Assembly: GCF_000711295.1 (NCBI RefSeq)
Contig: NZ_JOMJ01000003.1
Span: forward strand, 1,189,501-1,253,500
Length of the DNA: 64,000 bases
Direction of reading: 5' to 3'
Origin: Desulfohalovibrio reitneri
GTDB taxonomy: Bacteria > Desulfobacterota > Desulfovibrionia > Desulfovibrionales > Desulfovibrionaceae
Under the pieces are notes generated by a model that was not told the DNA's origin, searched no databases, and saw only the letters and a list, made by a program, of their open reading frames with translations. Below, piece by piece: positions 53,876-62,969 of the stretch. Position 1 is the stretch's first letter. Every line of letters begins with the position of its first letter. The translations under genes were made by a program, and so were the position numbers.

Positions 53876-55207
53876 GGTCCTTCCGGGATTTCAGTGGGTG
53901 GCTCCGGTTTTGCAGGCCGGATAGAGGTCCAATCCACCACAGAAGAAGTAGATCGCCGTCTTGAAGTGCTCTTTGTTCCTGTAGCCGCAAGCTCGGCGTT
54001 TGATTGCCATGATCTTGCTGTTCAGTCCCTCGGCCACGGCGTTGGTGATTCGATGCCGGCAAAAGGTCACCACGTTGTCCATGTGAGCTCTCAAGGTCTG
54101 GGCCACCTTCTTCATCGGCGTGATCCGGGATCGCGTGGCCCAACCGCACCATTTCTCCAGGAACCTCTTTGCCCAGCCAGGGCTCATGTAGCCCCACAGA
54201 TCCTGCAGGCTTTCCTTCATGGCCCAGGCTTTGGCCGTCTTCAGGTTGGCCTGCTTGAGGTCATCGAACCGAGGTCTGTGCTTATCCGGCAGACGGCTTT
54301 CGCCGTAAAGCCACAGGTATCTGGTGCCCTTGAGGATTGACTCCCCTTCGGCCATCAGGGCCTTGTGTTCCTGACGCCGGACAGTGTCCACCGCTTTCCC
54401 CACGTGTTGCATGACGTGGAAACGGTCAAAGACGATTTTCCGGCTTGCCTCAGGGATCCACTTCATAGTGGCCGAAAAATACGGCTGCCACATGTCCATG
54501 CTCACGGCCCGCACTGCTTCCAGCTGCTCGCTACTCAGGCTTTGATAATACGCCTCGAGGCTCGCCGTTCGGCGATCTTCAGCAACATGCTCAACTGTGC
54601 CCCTCATCAGATCGCAGACGACGGTCATGTACTTGTGTCCCTTGCGGAAAGCCTTCTCGTCCACCCCGAGGTAGTGGATATTGCGCTGTTCCTTGCGGCT
54701 CAAGCCTCTTTTGACGGCTCGTTCCATGATCCCCCAGGTCTCGTCCCAGGAAATACGCAACAGCCTGCGTGCACCTTCGATGGTCGAACAGGCCGTAATC
54801 ACGTCAATGGCCATGCGCTCCATGAGCAGGGTGAAACGAGAATGGGGAGCGGCCCAGGGGACCTGTGCTTGGCGTACGCCGTGATCAGGACAGTTAACTC
54901 GTGGAATACGTGCATGAAGAAATGTCTTGAACTGGCAGGTATCTAGATGTCTCCATGTCCGTTCTTCGGCATGATCCCGGCAAGCCAACTCTCGCCCGCA
55001 CTCTGGGCAAGACCAAAGAGCGCCAGGCTCATGATCGATCCACACATCCACTCGCCCAGCCCCAGTCTGGAGCTTCACGTCATCCACATGCCAGGGGTGG
55101 TCAATGCCAAGAATCTGAGCATAGAAATCGATGTCCCTCATGAGCAATGTCTCCTCTAGAACAGAGGACTACCTCAGGCTGCTACCCACGACAATTCCGG
55201 AAGAACC
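53876..55207 (-). mobile_element. ISL3-family insertion sequence, copy 1
   Basis: A 1332-bp element with imperfect terminal inverted repeats GGTCCTTCCGGGATTTCAG (left, from 53876) and GGTTCTTCCGGAATTGTCG (right, reading inward from 55207), 20 of the first 26 bases matching. One transposase gene on the minus strand. The flanks (TAATTCAA left, AAAAAAGC right) do not form a target duplication, so the element is a junction between two different sequences, not a simple insertion. Confidence 0.9.
53891..55141 (-). CDS. ISL3-family transposase
   Basis: A 416-residue transposase. The N-terminal zinc finger has CPECGRELACRDH and a second pair CPDHG; the DDE domain has YLGVDEKAFRKGHKY (first Asp), VSMDMWQPYFSAT (second Asp) and NAVAEGLNSKIMAIKRRACGYRN with the Glu, the standard ISL3 pattern. 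The start is ATG at 55141; a TTG two codons earlier is in frame. The frame appears intact and active. Confidence 0.93.
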   Translation of the reverse strand: MRDIDFYAQILGIDHPWHVDDVKLQTGAGRVDVWIDHEPGALWSCPECGRELACRDHAEERTWRHLDTCQFKTFLHARIPRVNCPDHGVRQAQVPWAAPHSRFTLLMERMAIDVITACSTIEGARRLLRISWDETWGIMERAVKRGLSRKEQRNIHYLGVDEKAFRKGHKYMTVVCDLMRGTVEHVAEDRRTASLEAYYQSLSSEQLEAVRAVSMDMWQPYFSATMKWIPEASRKIVFDRFHVMQHVGKAVDTVRRQEHKALMAEGESILKGTRYLWLYGESRLPDKHRPRFDDLKQANLKTAKAWAMKESLQDLWGYMSPGWAKRFLEKWCGWATRSRITPMKKVAQTLRAHMDNVVTFCRHRITNAVAEGLNSKIMAIKRRACGYRNKEHFKTAIYFFCGGLDLYPACKTGATH

Positions 55208-56018
55208 AAAAAAGCGGGCCGTTCGGATGAAGCGTGGACCATATGCAAAGGTCGCCGAGCGCAACGCCGACCTCCTGGCCCGCATTCGCGGCATCAAGGC
55301 CGACCATCCGTTCTGGGGATACCGTCGGGTCTGGGCGTTTCTGCGCTTCGTGGACGGCGTAGTCGTCGGCAAAAATCGCGTCTACCGGCTCATGAGCGAG
55401 CATGACCTCACGGTGAAGCCCAACCTGCGACTCAAGGCCAAACGCAGGCCGACCGGCGTCAAGCCCCGGCCCACGCGACCCAACGAGTGGTGGGGTATCG
55501 ACATGACCAAAATCAAGATTGACGGCTACGGCTGGCTGTACGTGGTCATTGTGCTTGATTGGCGCACCAAGAAGGTCGTCGGCCATTACGCCGGCGACCA
55601 GGCCAAGGCGTGGCATTGGCTCTCGGCGCTCAACGCGGCTGTCGGCAGGCAGTTCCCCGAAGGCGTGCGCAACGGCGGTCTTCATCTCATGGCCGACAAC
55701 GGCTGCCAGCCGACCTCGGCGAGCTTCATGAAGGCTTGCCGCGTCATGGACATCAAACTCGCCTTCACCAGCTACAACAACCCAAAAGGCAATGCCGACA
55801 CCGAGCGCTTCATGCGCACCATGAAGGAAGAGCTGGTCTGGATTAATGAATGGCGTAGCCCGACGGCCTTTTGCCAAGCCTTGGGCTCCTGGATCGAAGA
55901 ATACAACCAAGGCTACCTGCACTCGGCGCTGGGGTATAAAACCCCGGTGACAACCGAGCAGGAACTGATCAACTCGCGGACTCTCTTAAAAAAGGCTTGC
56001 TAAACCGGGGGCAGTACA
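55208..56018 (+). mobile_element. IS3-family element, 3' remnant
   Basis: The orfB part and right end (to CCGGGGGCAGTACA) of the same IS3 element seen at 16836-17970, in the opposite orientation. It begins inside the A run of the frameshift site, directly against the ISL3 end, so orfA and the left end are missing. Confidence 0.9.
55227..56003 (+). CDS. IS3-family transposase OrfB, second copy lacking its OrfA
   Basis: A 258-residue DDE domain virtually identical to the one at 16851-17627 (one substitution seen, Asp to Asn in VRNGG). The triad residues are intact, but without orfA and the left terminal repeat this copy cannot make OrfAB or transpose on its own. The frame is also open upstream through the ISL3 end to 55131, which would add foreign residues. 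Confidence 0.88.
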   Translation: MKRGPYAKVAERNADLLARIRGIKADHPFWGYRRVWAFLRFVDGVVVGKNRVYRLMSEHDLTVKPNLRLKAKRRPTGVKPRPTRPNEWWGIDMTKIKIDGYGWLYVVIVLDWRTKKVVGHYAGDQAKAWHWLSALNAAVGRQFPEGVRNGGLHLMADNGCQPTSASFMKACRVMDIKLAFTSYNNPKGNADTERFMRTMKEELVWINEWRSPTAFCQALGSWIEEYNQGYLHSALGYKTPVTTEQELINSRTLLKKAC

Positions 56019-56118
56019 CGATACACCCCCTACCACTGACCCCCTAGCCGAGCCGGGAAAAGCTCCTTCGCCCCCAAAAGCTGCTTCTCTTGATAAGGCG
56101 TTTCCGCCCGTTTGGCTC

Positions 56119-57663
56119 ATGGTCGGGCTGATTTGCTTCGTTTCGCTGCTTCTTCTTGGCATGGGCTGGAAGATCATGGGGCTGGAGGAAGAACGCTCGG
56201 AGTTGCGCGCAGCAATGGCCGAAGAGCAACGCGAACTGGCCGTGGCCAAGGAAGCCCTGCGCAAAGACCGTGAGATTCTGGAGAAAGACATTGCCCGGCA
56301 TGCCGCTATCCGCAAGGAGCTTCCCGAGCTGGTAGACCGCAAGGCTTCCCTGTCGCGAGAGGTCAAGGCCCTCGAGTCTGAGAAGGAGACCCTGGAAATA
56401 CGATTGAAGACGGCTTCAGAGGAGTTGGAGACGGCTCGGAAACAGCGTCAAACTGCCAAGGAAGAGATGCAGGTAGCTGTAGAACGAAGGAAAACAGCCC
56501 AAAGCGATTACAAGAAGCTGAAGGGCAAGTCCGAAGAATTGGAAACGACCGTAGCGAGTCTGTCCAGCAAAGAAGAGGCGCTAAGTGAGCGGGTGGCCAA
56601 ACATGAAAAGCAACAGGTGAAACTTGAGCGTAACATTTCGGGATTAAAAAAGAAAAGGGATGAGTTGCAGACCAAGGTCGCCGAAATGGAAAGCCTCATC
56701 GACGGCAAGACCCTGGCCTTGCAACAACTCCAGCAGGATAAAGAGGCGTATGAAGGTCTGTCCGATAGTTTTCGTGAAATTCTCGATAAGTTGCAGAGAG
56801 CCGGACAAGACGCGGGCCGGACTGTGGATAGCCTGAAAGGTGGGGCCGAAAGACTCATGGATTCGGCGGCCAGTGCCAACGAACAAACACGAAAAATAGC
56901 CGAAGTCGCCGGAAATATGGAACGGCAGGGATCCGTCCTTGAGCGGGAAGCGAATACCCTCAAGTCATCCGTGGAGCAAGTGGAAGGCCAAGCGAAGTCT
57001 CTTGAGGGTGCTTCCAGAAAGCTCTCCTCATCCGTCGATTCAGTAAAGGGGACTTTGGAGGATGTCCAAAAAAAGGCTTCTCAGTCTCTCGATAGTCTGA
57101 GTTCTGAGGTTTCCAAGGCCCGCAACGCCGTTGCGGGCTTGGAGCAGGAGAAAACACGCCTGCAGAATGCGGGTTCAAATCTGGACGGCAGCGTCGCCAC
57201 CCTGAACAAACAGACCGAAAGGCTTCCAAACCTGGCGGATCAAGCCGCGTCCGGGGTCTCCAGCCTGGAGGACACGACCAGGAATCTCAATGAGGAATAC
57301 CAAGCCCTGAGAAAGTTCAACCAGGACCTTGCCTCTCAGGTAACCAGTCTGGGCCAGAGGTTGGAGCAGATGATTCGAGATGTCCAAACCCTGGCAGACA
57401 AATCCCCGACCATAGAATCCGCAACTGAGGCCTCTGAAAGATTCAAAGAGTCTATGGACGACAAGGCGAACCGCCTAGACGTCCTGCTCAATGACTTGGC
57501 CGCCCTCCAGCAACGACTGAACTCCCTGACTTCCAGTCTGGAAAGCCGGAAGGCCTTGTCATCGACCCCATCGGCACAGCCAAGCGCACTAGACATCGAA
57601 TTCCAGGACACTTTTTCCCTGAACCCGCGGACTAACTCAGACGCCAACAGACAATCTCGATAG
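56119..57663 (+). CDS. membrane-anchored long coiled-coil protein, N-terminus probably lost
   Basis: A 514-residue protein with one transmembrane segment (VGLICFVSLLLLGMGW) at the very start, then about 450 residues of heptad-rich helix with many Glu, Lys, Ser and Gln, and a disordered tail. No enzymatic motif is visible. The frame is open upstream of the ATG back through the IS3 end, and the residues encoded there (Pro-rich, ending AFPPVWL) extend the hydrophobic segment, so the original start was probably removed by the IS3 copy. It heads the four-gene module, 15 bp before the McrB-like gene. Codon use is less GC-rich than in the core genes. Confidence 0.7.
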   Translation: MVGLICFVSLLLLGMGWKIMGLEEERSELRAAMAEEQRELAVAKEALRKDREILEKDIARHAAIRKELPELVDRKASLSREVKALESEKETLEIRLKTASEELETARKQRQTAKEEMQVAVERRKTAQSDYKKLKGKSEELETTVASLSSKEEALSERVAKHEKQQVKLERNISGLKKKRDELQTKVAEMESLIDGKTLALQQLQQDKEAYEGLSDSFREILDKLQRAGQDAGRTVDSLKGGAERLMDSAASANEQTRKIAEVAGNMERQGSVLEREANTLKSSVEQVEGQAKSLEGASRKLSSSVDSVKGTLEDVQKKASQSLDSLSSEVSKARNAVAGLEQEKTRLQNAGSNLDGSVATLNKQTERLPNLADQAASGVSSLEDTTRNLNEEYQALRKFNQDLASQVTSLGQRLEQMIRDVQTLADKSPTIESATEASERFKESMDDKANRLDVLLNDLAALQQRLNSLTSSLESRKALSSTPSAQPSALDIEFQDTFSLNPRTNSDANRQSR

Positions 57664-57678
57664 CTTGGAGACAGCACC

Positions 57679-59868
57679 ATGCAAACCGCTCCCACCTTTC
57701 TTCCAGCAACTCTCTGGCTACTGGCTGCAGCCCTGACTGTGACAGTGCTTTTGCTGTTCTTCTTCATGCACATCTACTGGCGGAGAAGGCAGCAGGCTTT
57801 CCTGCAGGACGGGAGCGAGGCCGCCGACCTAGCCGCCCGTAAGCAGCAATACGAAGCAGACGCACAGGAACTAAGGGAGTGGATGAACCGACAAAAGGAT
57901 GAGCTCTTACGTCTGACCTCCGAAAGAGAGGAGCAAGAGCGAATTAGAGCCGAACTGACCGATCTGGAACAACGCTGTCTAGCTAAGGATCAGGAAAATG
58001 AGACTCTGCGCAAGGAAGTGGGCGAGTTGGAGAGTCAGAAGCTCATGGCTTCTCAGACTTTGGAGCAGCTCAAGAGAGACATTGGCTCCATTGAAAACAA
58101 TAGAGCCGAAGCAGAAGCCTTGAAGAAAGAAATCGGGGAGATGGAAAAACGGCTGGAAGAAACTCGAGAAATCCTATCGCAAGTGCCGGAAGCAGAACTT
58201 CGCTTGCAGGCATTAAACCAGGAGAAAACAGCGCTTGAAGAGCGCATAGGCAAATTGCATGAGGAATCCAGAGAACTCCAGAACGTAGAACAGGAACTGG
58301 AGGAGCTGAAAGAGGGAAGAAGAGAAAAGGCCCAACTAGCTGTTCTAGTGGATTCGCTCCGTTCCGAGCAAAGCGCACTTGAAAGGGATGTAAGGACGCT
58401 TGAGAAGAAAACGAAGGAGCAGGAGGACAATCTAGAAGACTTGAAGGAAGCCGTGGCCCGTGAGACGCAAGCCGCTGAGGAGAACAAGCAGGCTGCGGAT
58501 GAAGCCCGGGAACAACTTAAGAAAGCCGCTAGCAAGCGAGAGGAAACCGAGGAGACAGTCCATTCGCTGGAGGCCCGAAAAGCAGTTCTGGAAGAGCGTA
58601 TAGATGCGCTTTCCAGGAAGGAAACCGAGAATGGCAGTCCTAAAGCCGAAAAGCGTTACGCCGACCTCCTTAAACGCAATGCCGACTGCCTCATTCCGGA
58701 TGAATTCAAGTCGGAGCCCCGTAATGTGGACGAATACCCCGCTCTTGAGCAGTTCAAGGACGACCTGCGACAACGCAATCTTCACTTCCCACCCCGCCTC
58801 ATTGATGCTTTCCACACCTCCCTCAAGTGCCAAAGCATCAACCCTTTGACGGTACTGGCCGGTGTCTCGGGTACGGGGAAGACCCTTTTGCCCATGAAGT
58901 ACGCTGAGCTCATGGGCCTCCATTCTCTGGTCTTGCCAGTGCAGCCCCGCTGGGATTCGCCTCAGGATCTTTTTGGTTTCTACAACTACTTGGAGAAAGA
59001 GTACAAAGCCACTGAACTCTCCAGAGCCCTGGTGCGCATGGATTCCTACAACTACCCTGAGGGACAAGAGCAAGACGGTTATATCTGGCCCAGAAAACGC
59101 ATGCTCATGGTGCTTCTGGACGAAATGAACCTAGCACGCACCGAATATTACTTCAGCGAATTTCTCTCTAAGCTAGAATTGCGTCGGTTGGTGGAAAACC
59201 CGGAAAACCCGGCGCAGCGGGAAAAGGCCGAGGTGGAACTAGACACAGGTCCCGGCTTGAAGAAGAGCTACCGCATTTGGGTACCGAAGAACGTCCTTTT
59301 CGTGGGCACCATGAATGAGGACGAGACCACCCAGACACTTTCTGACAAGGTCCTCGATAGGTCCAATGTCCTGAGGTTCGGAAAGCCTGATGAGCGGCAG
59401 ATTGGACAAAGGAATAAGCAGGACCAGCAAAAGCGTCAGGTTCTCGACATTGAAAACTGGGAAAAGTGGCTCCGCAAACCAAATCAGCATGATCCATGGC
59501 AGGAACAAATCAATAGCTGGATCAGCAAGATTAATAACGGTCTGAATCTGATCGGCCGTCCGTTTGGTTTTCGGGTGGAAGATGCAATCCGACTGTATGT
59601 CGCTAACTATCCCAGGGTGGATGCTGAAGACCGATTCAAGCTGGCCTTTGCCGACCAGGTAGAACAAAAGATCATACCCAAACTGCGGGGGCTGGACATG
59701 CATGACAGCAACTCAAATACCCCCCAATGCATCAACGAGATCGGCAATGTAATAGAGGAACTTGGCGACAAGCCCCTTTCAGACGCTTTTATGGCTGCAA
59801 AAAATGAAAGCAATAGCATGGGCATGTTCACCTGGCATGGGGTGACACGGACGTTGGACCAGGGGTAG
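57679..59868 (+). CDS. membrane-anchored coiled-coil protein with McrB-like AAA+ NTPase domain
   Basis: A 729-residue protein: transmembrane segment at about 8-32 (LWLLAAALTVTVLLLFFFM), charged coiled coil at about 45-320, and an AAA+ domain at about 345-700 with Walker A GVSGTGKT (395-402), Walker B MVLLDEMNLAR (near 478) and a sensor segment VGTMNEDETTQTLSDKVLDR (near 540). The MN..D..T..L.DKVLDR pattern is that of the McrB GTPase clade; whether this one uses GTP or ATP is not known. The DUF2357 gene follows 3 bp later, the usual McrB-McrC partnership. GC content looks lower than in the flanking core. Confidence 0.85.
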   Translation: MQTAPTFLPATLWLLAAALTVTVLLLFFFMHIYWRRRQQAFLQDGSEAADLAARKQQYEADAQELREWMNRQKDELLRLTSEREEQERIRAELTDLEQRCLAKDQENETLRKEVGELESQKLMASQTLEQLKRDIGSIENNRAEAEALKKEIGEMEKRLEETREILSQVPEAELRLQALNQEKTALEERIGKLHEESRELQNVEQELEELKEGRREKAQLAVLVDSLRSEQSALERDVRTLEKKTKEQEDNLEDLKEAVARETQAAEENKQAADEAREQLKKAASKREETEETVHSLEARKAVLEERIDALSRKETENGSPKAEKRYADLLKRNADCLIPDEFKSEPRNVDEYPALEQFKDDLRQRNLHFPPRLIDAFHTSLKCQSINPLTVLAGVSGTGKTLLPMKYAELMGLHSLVLPVQPRWDSPQDLFGFYNYLEKEYKATELSRALVRMDSYNYPEGQEQDGYIWPRKRMLMVLLDEMNLARTEYYFSEFLSKLELRRLVENPENPAQREKAEVELDTGPGLKKSYRIWVPKNVLFVGTMNEDETTQTLSDKVLDRSNVLRFGKPDERQIGQRNKQDQQKRQVLDIENWEKWLRKPNQHDPWQEQINSWISKINNGLNLIGRPFGFRVEDAIRLYVANYPRVDAEDRFKLAFADQVEQKIIPKLRGLDMHDSNSNTPQCINEIGNVIEELGDKPLSDAFMAAKNESNSMGMFTWHGVTRTLDQG

Positions 59869-59871
59869 GTC

Positions 59872-61608
59872 GTGATTGGCACTGTCGCAGTCCAGTTGCA
59901 CTTGTGGCCCTGGTCCGTGGGCAATCCGGACGAGACGGTCAACCTCGTCAACGGCCAAGCGACGGCCCGGTTTTATGGTAGCCCAGTGCTCTCCGTAACT
60001 CGAGGCGCTGAGGTGATCCTTGCGAGACGGTACGAGAAGTTTCTGCCATTCGGGCCGGAGTATGATTCGACCACCGGTCCTTGTAGACTGTATCAGACGC
60101 CCCATGGGGTGATGGCGGAAAAAGACGATTCACCGAAGAATCTACAGGATCAGACTGCGCCTACCCTGACAGTGATGCCGGATGGCAACCAAGCCGAGCA
60201 AATCCTCTTACGCATGGATGGGGCAGTTTCGAGTCTGTGCGAGGGAGAGGAAAAACTGGACGAAAGTCCCCTTTACCGCACCGTCCTAGCTTGGTCCAAT
60301 TACTTTGACGAGTGCATCCGAGAGTCCTTGGACTCCAAGCGCAATGGCAAGCTTCGCTGGTCCAATATTCTGTTCTATCTGAATAGAATCGCAGCGCAGG
60401 ACAAAGAGCCACGTATGGCGCTCATTGTTCACATAGCTGAGAGTATGCGCAGGCAATTGCCTCAGGTGGTGCATGCCGCAAGGCGCATCCTTGTGCGAGA
60501 GAGAAAAATGGTTCCGGCCCCGCGTGTAGCAGAAACTGATACGGCATGCCTGCGCTGGTACGTTCGCCAGCCCGGAACCACCTCGGCCCAGAAGGCGGCA
60601 GCTAACCGCCATCGCCTTCTGGCCGTTACCCGTCGGGAATCTCTGGACACACTGGAAAATATGGTCCTCAAGGATTTTTTAAAGCGGTGCACCTCGGAAT
60701 GCAGGCGCTATCTCAACTTCGACTGCACGAAAGAACAGCGTACCGGCTCCGAGCGGGGACGAAATGTCAACTCATTCGGCCACATCTGTGCCGAACTCAG
60801 ACACTTGCCGCAGATGGAGCGTATCTCTCCCCCTCCCGCCGCCATTCGTCCTAACTACGTTTTACAAAATGACTCCCGCTACAAGCGCATCTGGAAGCTT
60901 TATCTCAAATTGTTGCGCCGCGAGGACGAGGAAGACCGGCTTTGGGACTGGCAGGCCCGCACATGGGCAGACATCGCACGCATGCTTGTCAGCGCTGCGC
61001 TGATATCTCTAGAGGAAAACGTCGGGAATTCTCGTTTTCGGCTGACGGAGATCTTGGAATCGGTATTAGCCATCCTGAAGGAACAGCGTCTGGGCACACG
61101 TCTCGAAAGAGGCTCTGAGCCCGGACCGTTTCTAATCCAACCTGATAGTGGTGATGGTGACAGACAGGGGCCGGGTGTAATTCTGGAGATAGTGCACCCC
61201 ACATTAGCCCATGAGCATGAATTAACAAAGAATCTTGGCCGCATGGGCGGGCATCTTTATCTTGTTTTCACTCCCCTGGACGGCTCGCAGTCAACCGTGC
61301 AGGTGCTCTGGGCAGTGCATACTGCCGGGGGGGGCCCATCGAAGCGCCCTGAATGGAATGAAATCTCGGAGTCCGCCGCTAACGCTCTTGAGCGCCACAA
61401 AGTTCTGCTAGGCGAAAGAGCTTCCACGATGCCCAAGATGCGCGCCTTTGTCCTTGCAAGTGACCTAGAGACCGATACTCCCGACTTTCACCCCTCATCA
61501 CAGGGCACTGTCCATCTGATCCAGATTCCCACCAACCAGAAGGCCTGGAACGAAGTTGTCGGACACATTGCCCTGGTCCTCGAAAAAGTGCTGGAGGCAG
61601 TGGTATGA
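59872..61608 (+). CDS. DUF2357/McrC-like protein with degenerate PD-(D/E)XK motif
   Basis: A 578-residue protein, best read as the McrC-type partner of the McrB-like protein. The helical DUF2357 core is marked by ESLDTLENMVLKDFL (near residue 258), like the DTxEN motif of the family. Toward the end a PD at 424-425 is followed by VILEIVHP with Glu439, matching PD-(D/E)XK spacing except that the expected Lys at 441 is Val. So the nuclease site may be inactive or use another residue. Start is GTG at 59872 with GGGGTAGGT upstream; the stop overlaps the next gene as ATGA. Confidence 0.72.
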   Translation: MIGTVAVQLHLWPWSVGNPDETVNLVNGQATARFYGSPVLSVTRGAEVILARRYEKFLPFGPEYDSTTGPCRLYQTPHGVMAEKDDSPKNLQDQTAPTLTVMPDGNQAEQILLRMDGAVSSLCEGEEKLDESPLYRTVLAWSNYFDECIRESLDSKRNGKLRWSNILFYLNRIAAQDKEPRMALIVHIAESMRRQLPQVVHAARRILVRERKMVPAPRVAETDTACLRWYVRQPGTTSAQKAAANRHRLLAVTRRESLDTLENMVLKDFLKRCTSECRRYLNFDCTKEQRTGSERGRNVNSFGHICAELRHLPQMERISPPPAAIRPNYVLQNDSRYKRIWKLYLKLLRREDEEDRLWDWQARTWADIARMLVSAALISLEENVGNSRFRLTEILESVLAILKEQRLGTRLERGSEPGPFLIQPDSGDGDRQGPGVILEIVHPTLAHEHELTKNLGRMGGHLYLVFTPLDGSQSTVQVLWAVHTAGGGPSKRPEWNEISESAANALERHKVLLGERASTMPKMRAFVLASDLETDTPDFHPSSQGTVHLIQIPTNQKAWNEVVGHIALVLEKVLEAVV

Positions 61609-62969
61609 GCCGAATCCACGGTGTCAGCGCTTTCGGACTCAGGGACTGCGCTACGGTCACTGACGGTAAATGTAAAACCAACGGTTTATATCTTGCGGAC
61701 GCCGTGCTGCCTCAAAGAGCCATGGGGCAGATTCGCACCGGCGAAGAGGCTGAAGCGGAGCGAATCCACTCGGGGTTGCAATGGCCGCCGGAAGCAAGGG
61801 TGTCTCCTGGCAAGCCTCTGCGCCGCGTACCTATCCCGGTGGCCTGGTCTCTGCTTGTGGACGCCGGGGACCGGTCGGTGAGTTGGGAAGGCGGCAATGG
61901 TGTCTCCATCCCCCTGGCAAGCATTTTGGCGGCCCATATCAAAGGACTGCTGGACGAAAACGAGTTCACCTACGGCAACCAAGAACGAGCCGTGGTGGCC
62001 ATTCCCGACCATTTGGATGAGTATGGGCAGGAGTCGCTGCTCAAGGCATTCGACAATAACCAGGACCAAGTATGCCTTCTCTGGCGACCCGTTGCTGCGG
62101 CCATGGCTTGGCTGGATGCGGCCAAGCCGAGAGATTTGCGCCAAGGTGACTTCATGCTCGTGATTTACCTCGGACCAGACGGCATGGAGTTCACCACTTT
62201 TGAACTGCGTGAGGAAACGCAAGACGGGCAGCGGTTTGTGCTACCGGTACGCAATCGCCCTGTCCGCGCCCCTCTACCGCCGGGATGGGAGTGGGCCTGC
62301 GTCCTCTCTGCCGAGGCCGATCAATTGTGCCGGGAGGACCATGGTGCTTTCTGGCAGGCCTTCACCATCTTCCCAGAATTGTGGGCCGCCATTGCGGGGG
62401 CGCCATGGGATAACGGGAACCTACCGCGCCCCTGGTCCGCGCATCGAGGCTGGCGGCTCTGGAACCCAGACTCTAACCTGCTGGAGAAGACGCTTAGCTG
62501 CCGCCTGGAACAATCTGAAATCCTGCGCGAATTACTCAAGGGATCCTGCAAACTACCGCCGGCAAATCGTCAGAACAGCGGGGAAAACTGGGGAGCGCAC
62601 CTTGAAGCAGAGCTCAAGGCGGCCTATGCCGCGCATGCGGGACGTTTGCGAGGCGCGGTGTTGTGCGGTCCGATGGCACCTGAGCAGACGCCATCCTGGC
62701 TGAATCCGGAATTATTGGGTGTGGGACCTGACACGGTCCCCTCTTCCGACACTCTCTGGCTGGCCTGCGCCTGCAAAGATCCCGTGGCTGCAGGAGCCAG
62801 GCTTTTTGGTGAACGACTGGCTGCAGGTCTCCCCACATACCTGGACACCCTGCCTAGCTTGGCTCTACTGACAGAAGTCAAGGGCAACCTTGACTGGGTG
62901 GACATAGTGGAGTCCAGCGAGTGTGCGGGAGGAAAGACTTATAGGTTCTTCCGGAATTGTCGTGGGTAG
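61605..62969 (+). CDS. actin/Hsp70-fold ATPase-like protein, 3' end cut by ISL3
   Basis: A 454-residue reading frame. AVVAIPDHLDEYGQESLLKAF followed by LLWRPVAAAMAWLD resembles the Hsp70/actin-fold segment in which a conserved Pro-containing strand leads to the peptide-independent subdomain and a GEAxAxA-like helix; MLVIYLGPDGMEFTTFEL is placed like the phosphate-2 loop and ACKDPVAAGARLFGERL like the adenosine motif. These are weak motifs judged by eye. The last eight codons are ISL3 terminal-repeat sequence, so the natural C-terminus is missing. It overlaps the DUF2357 gene by four bases. Confidence 0.6.
   Translation: MSRIHGVSAFGLRDCATVTDGKCKTNGLYLADAVLPQRAMGQIRTGEEAEAERIHSGLQWPPEARVSPGKPLRRVPIPVAWSLLVDAGDRSVSWEGGNGVSIPLASILAAHIKGLLDENEFTYGNQERAVVAIPDHLDEYGQESLLKAFDNNQDQVCLLWRPVAAAMAWLDAAKPRDLRQGDFMLVIYLGPDGMEFTTFELREETQDGQRFVLPVRNRPVRAPLPPGWEWACVLSAEADQLCREDHGAFWQAFTIFPELWAAIAGAPWDNGNLPRPWSAHRGWRLWNPDSNLLEKTLSCRLEQSEILRELLKGSCKLPPANRQNSGENWGAHLEAELKAAYAAHAGRLRGAVLCGPMAPEQTPSWLNPELLGVGPDTVPSSDTLWLACACKDPVAAGARLFGERLAAGLPTYLDTLPSLALLTEVKGNLDWVDIVESSECAGGKTYRFFRNCRG

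Noticed and set aside
54365-54946. 193-residue frame on the strand opposite the ISL3 transposase, present again at 63205-63786
   Set aside because: Its duplication is explained by the two IS copies; it is a shadow of the transposase gene.
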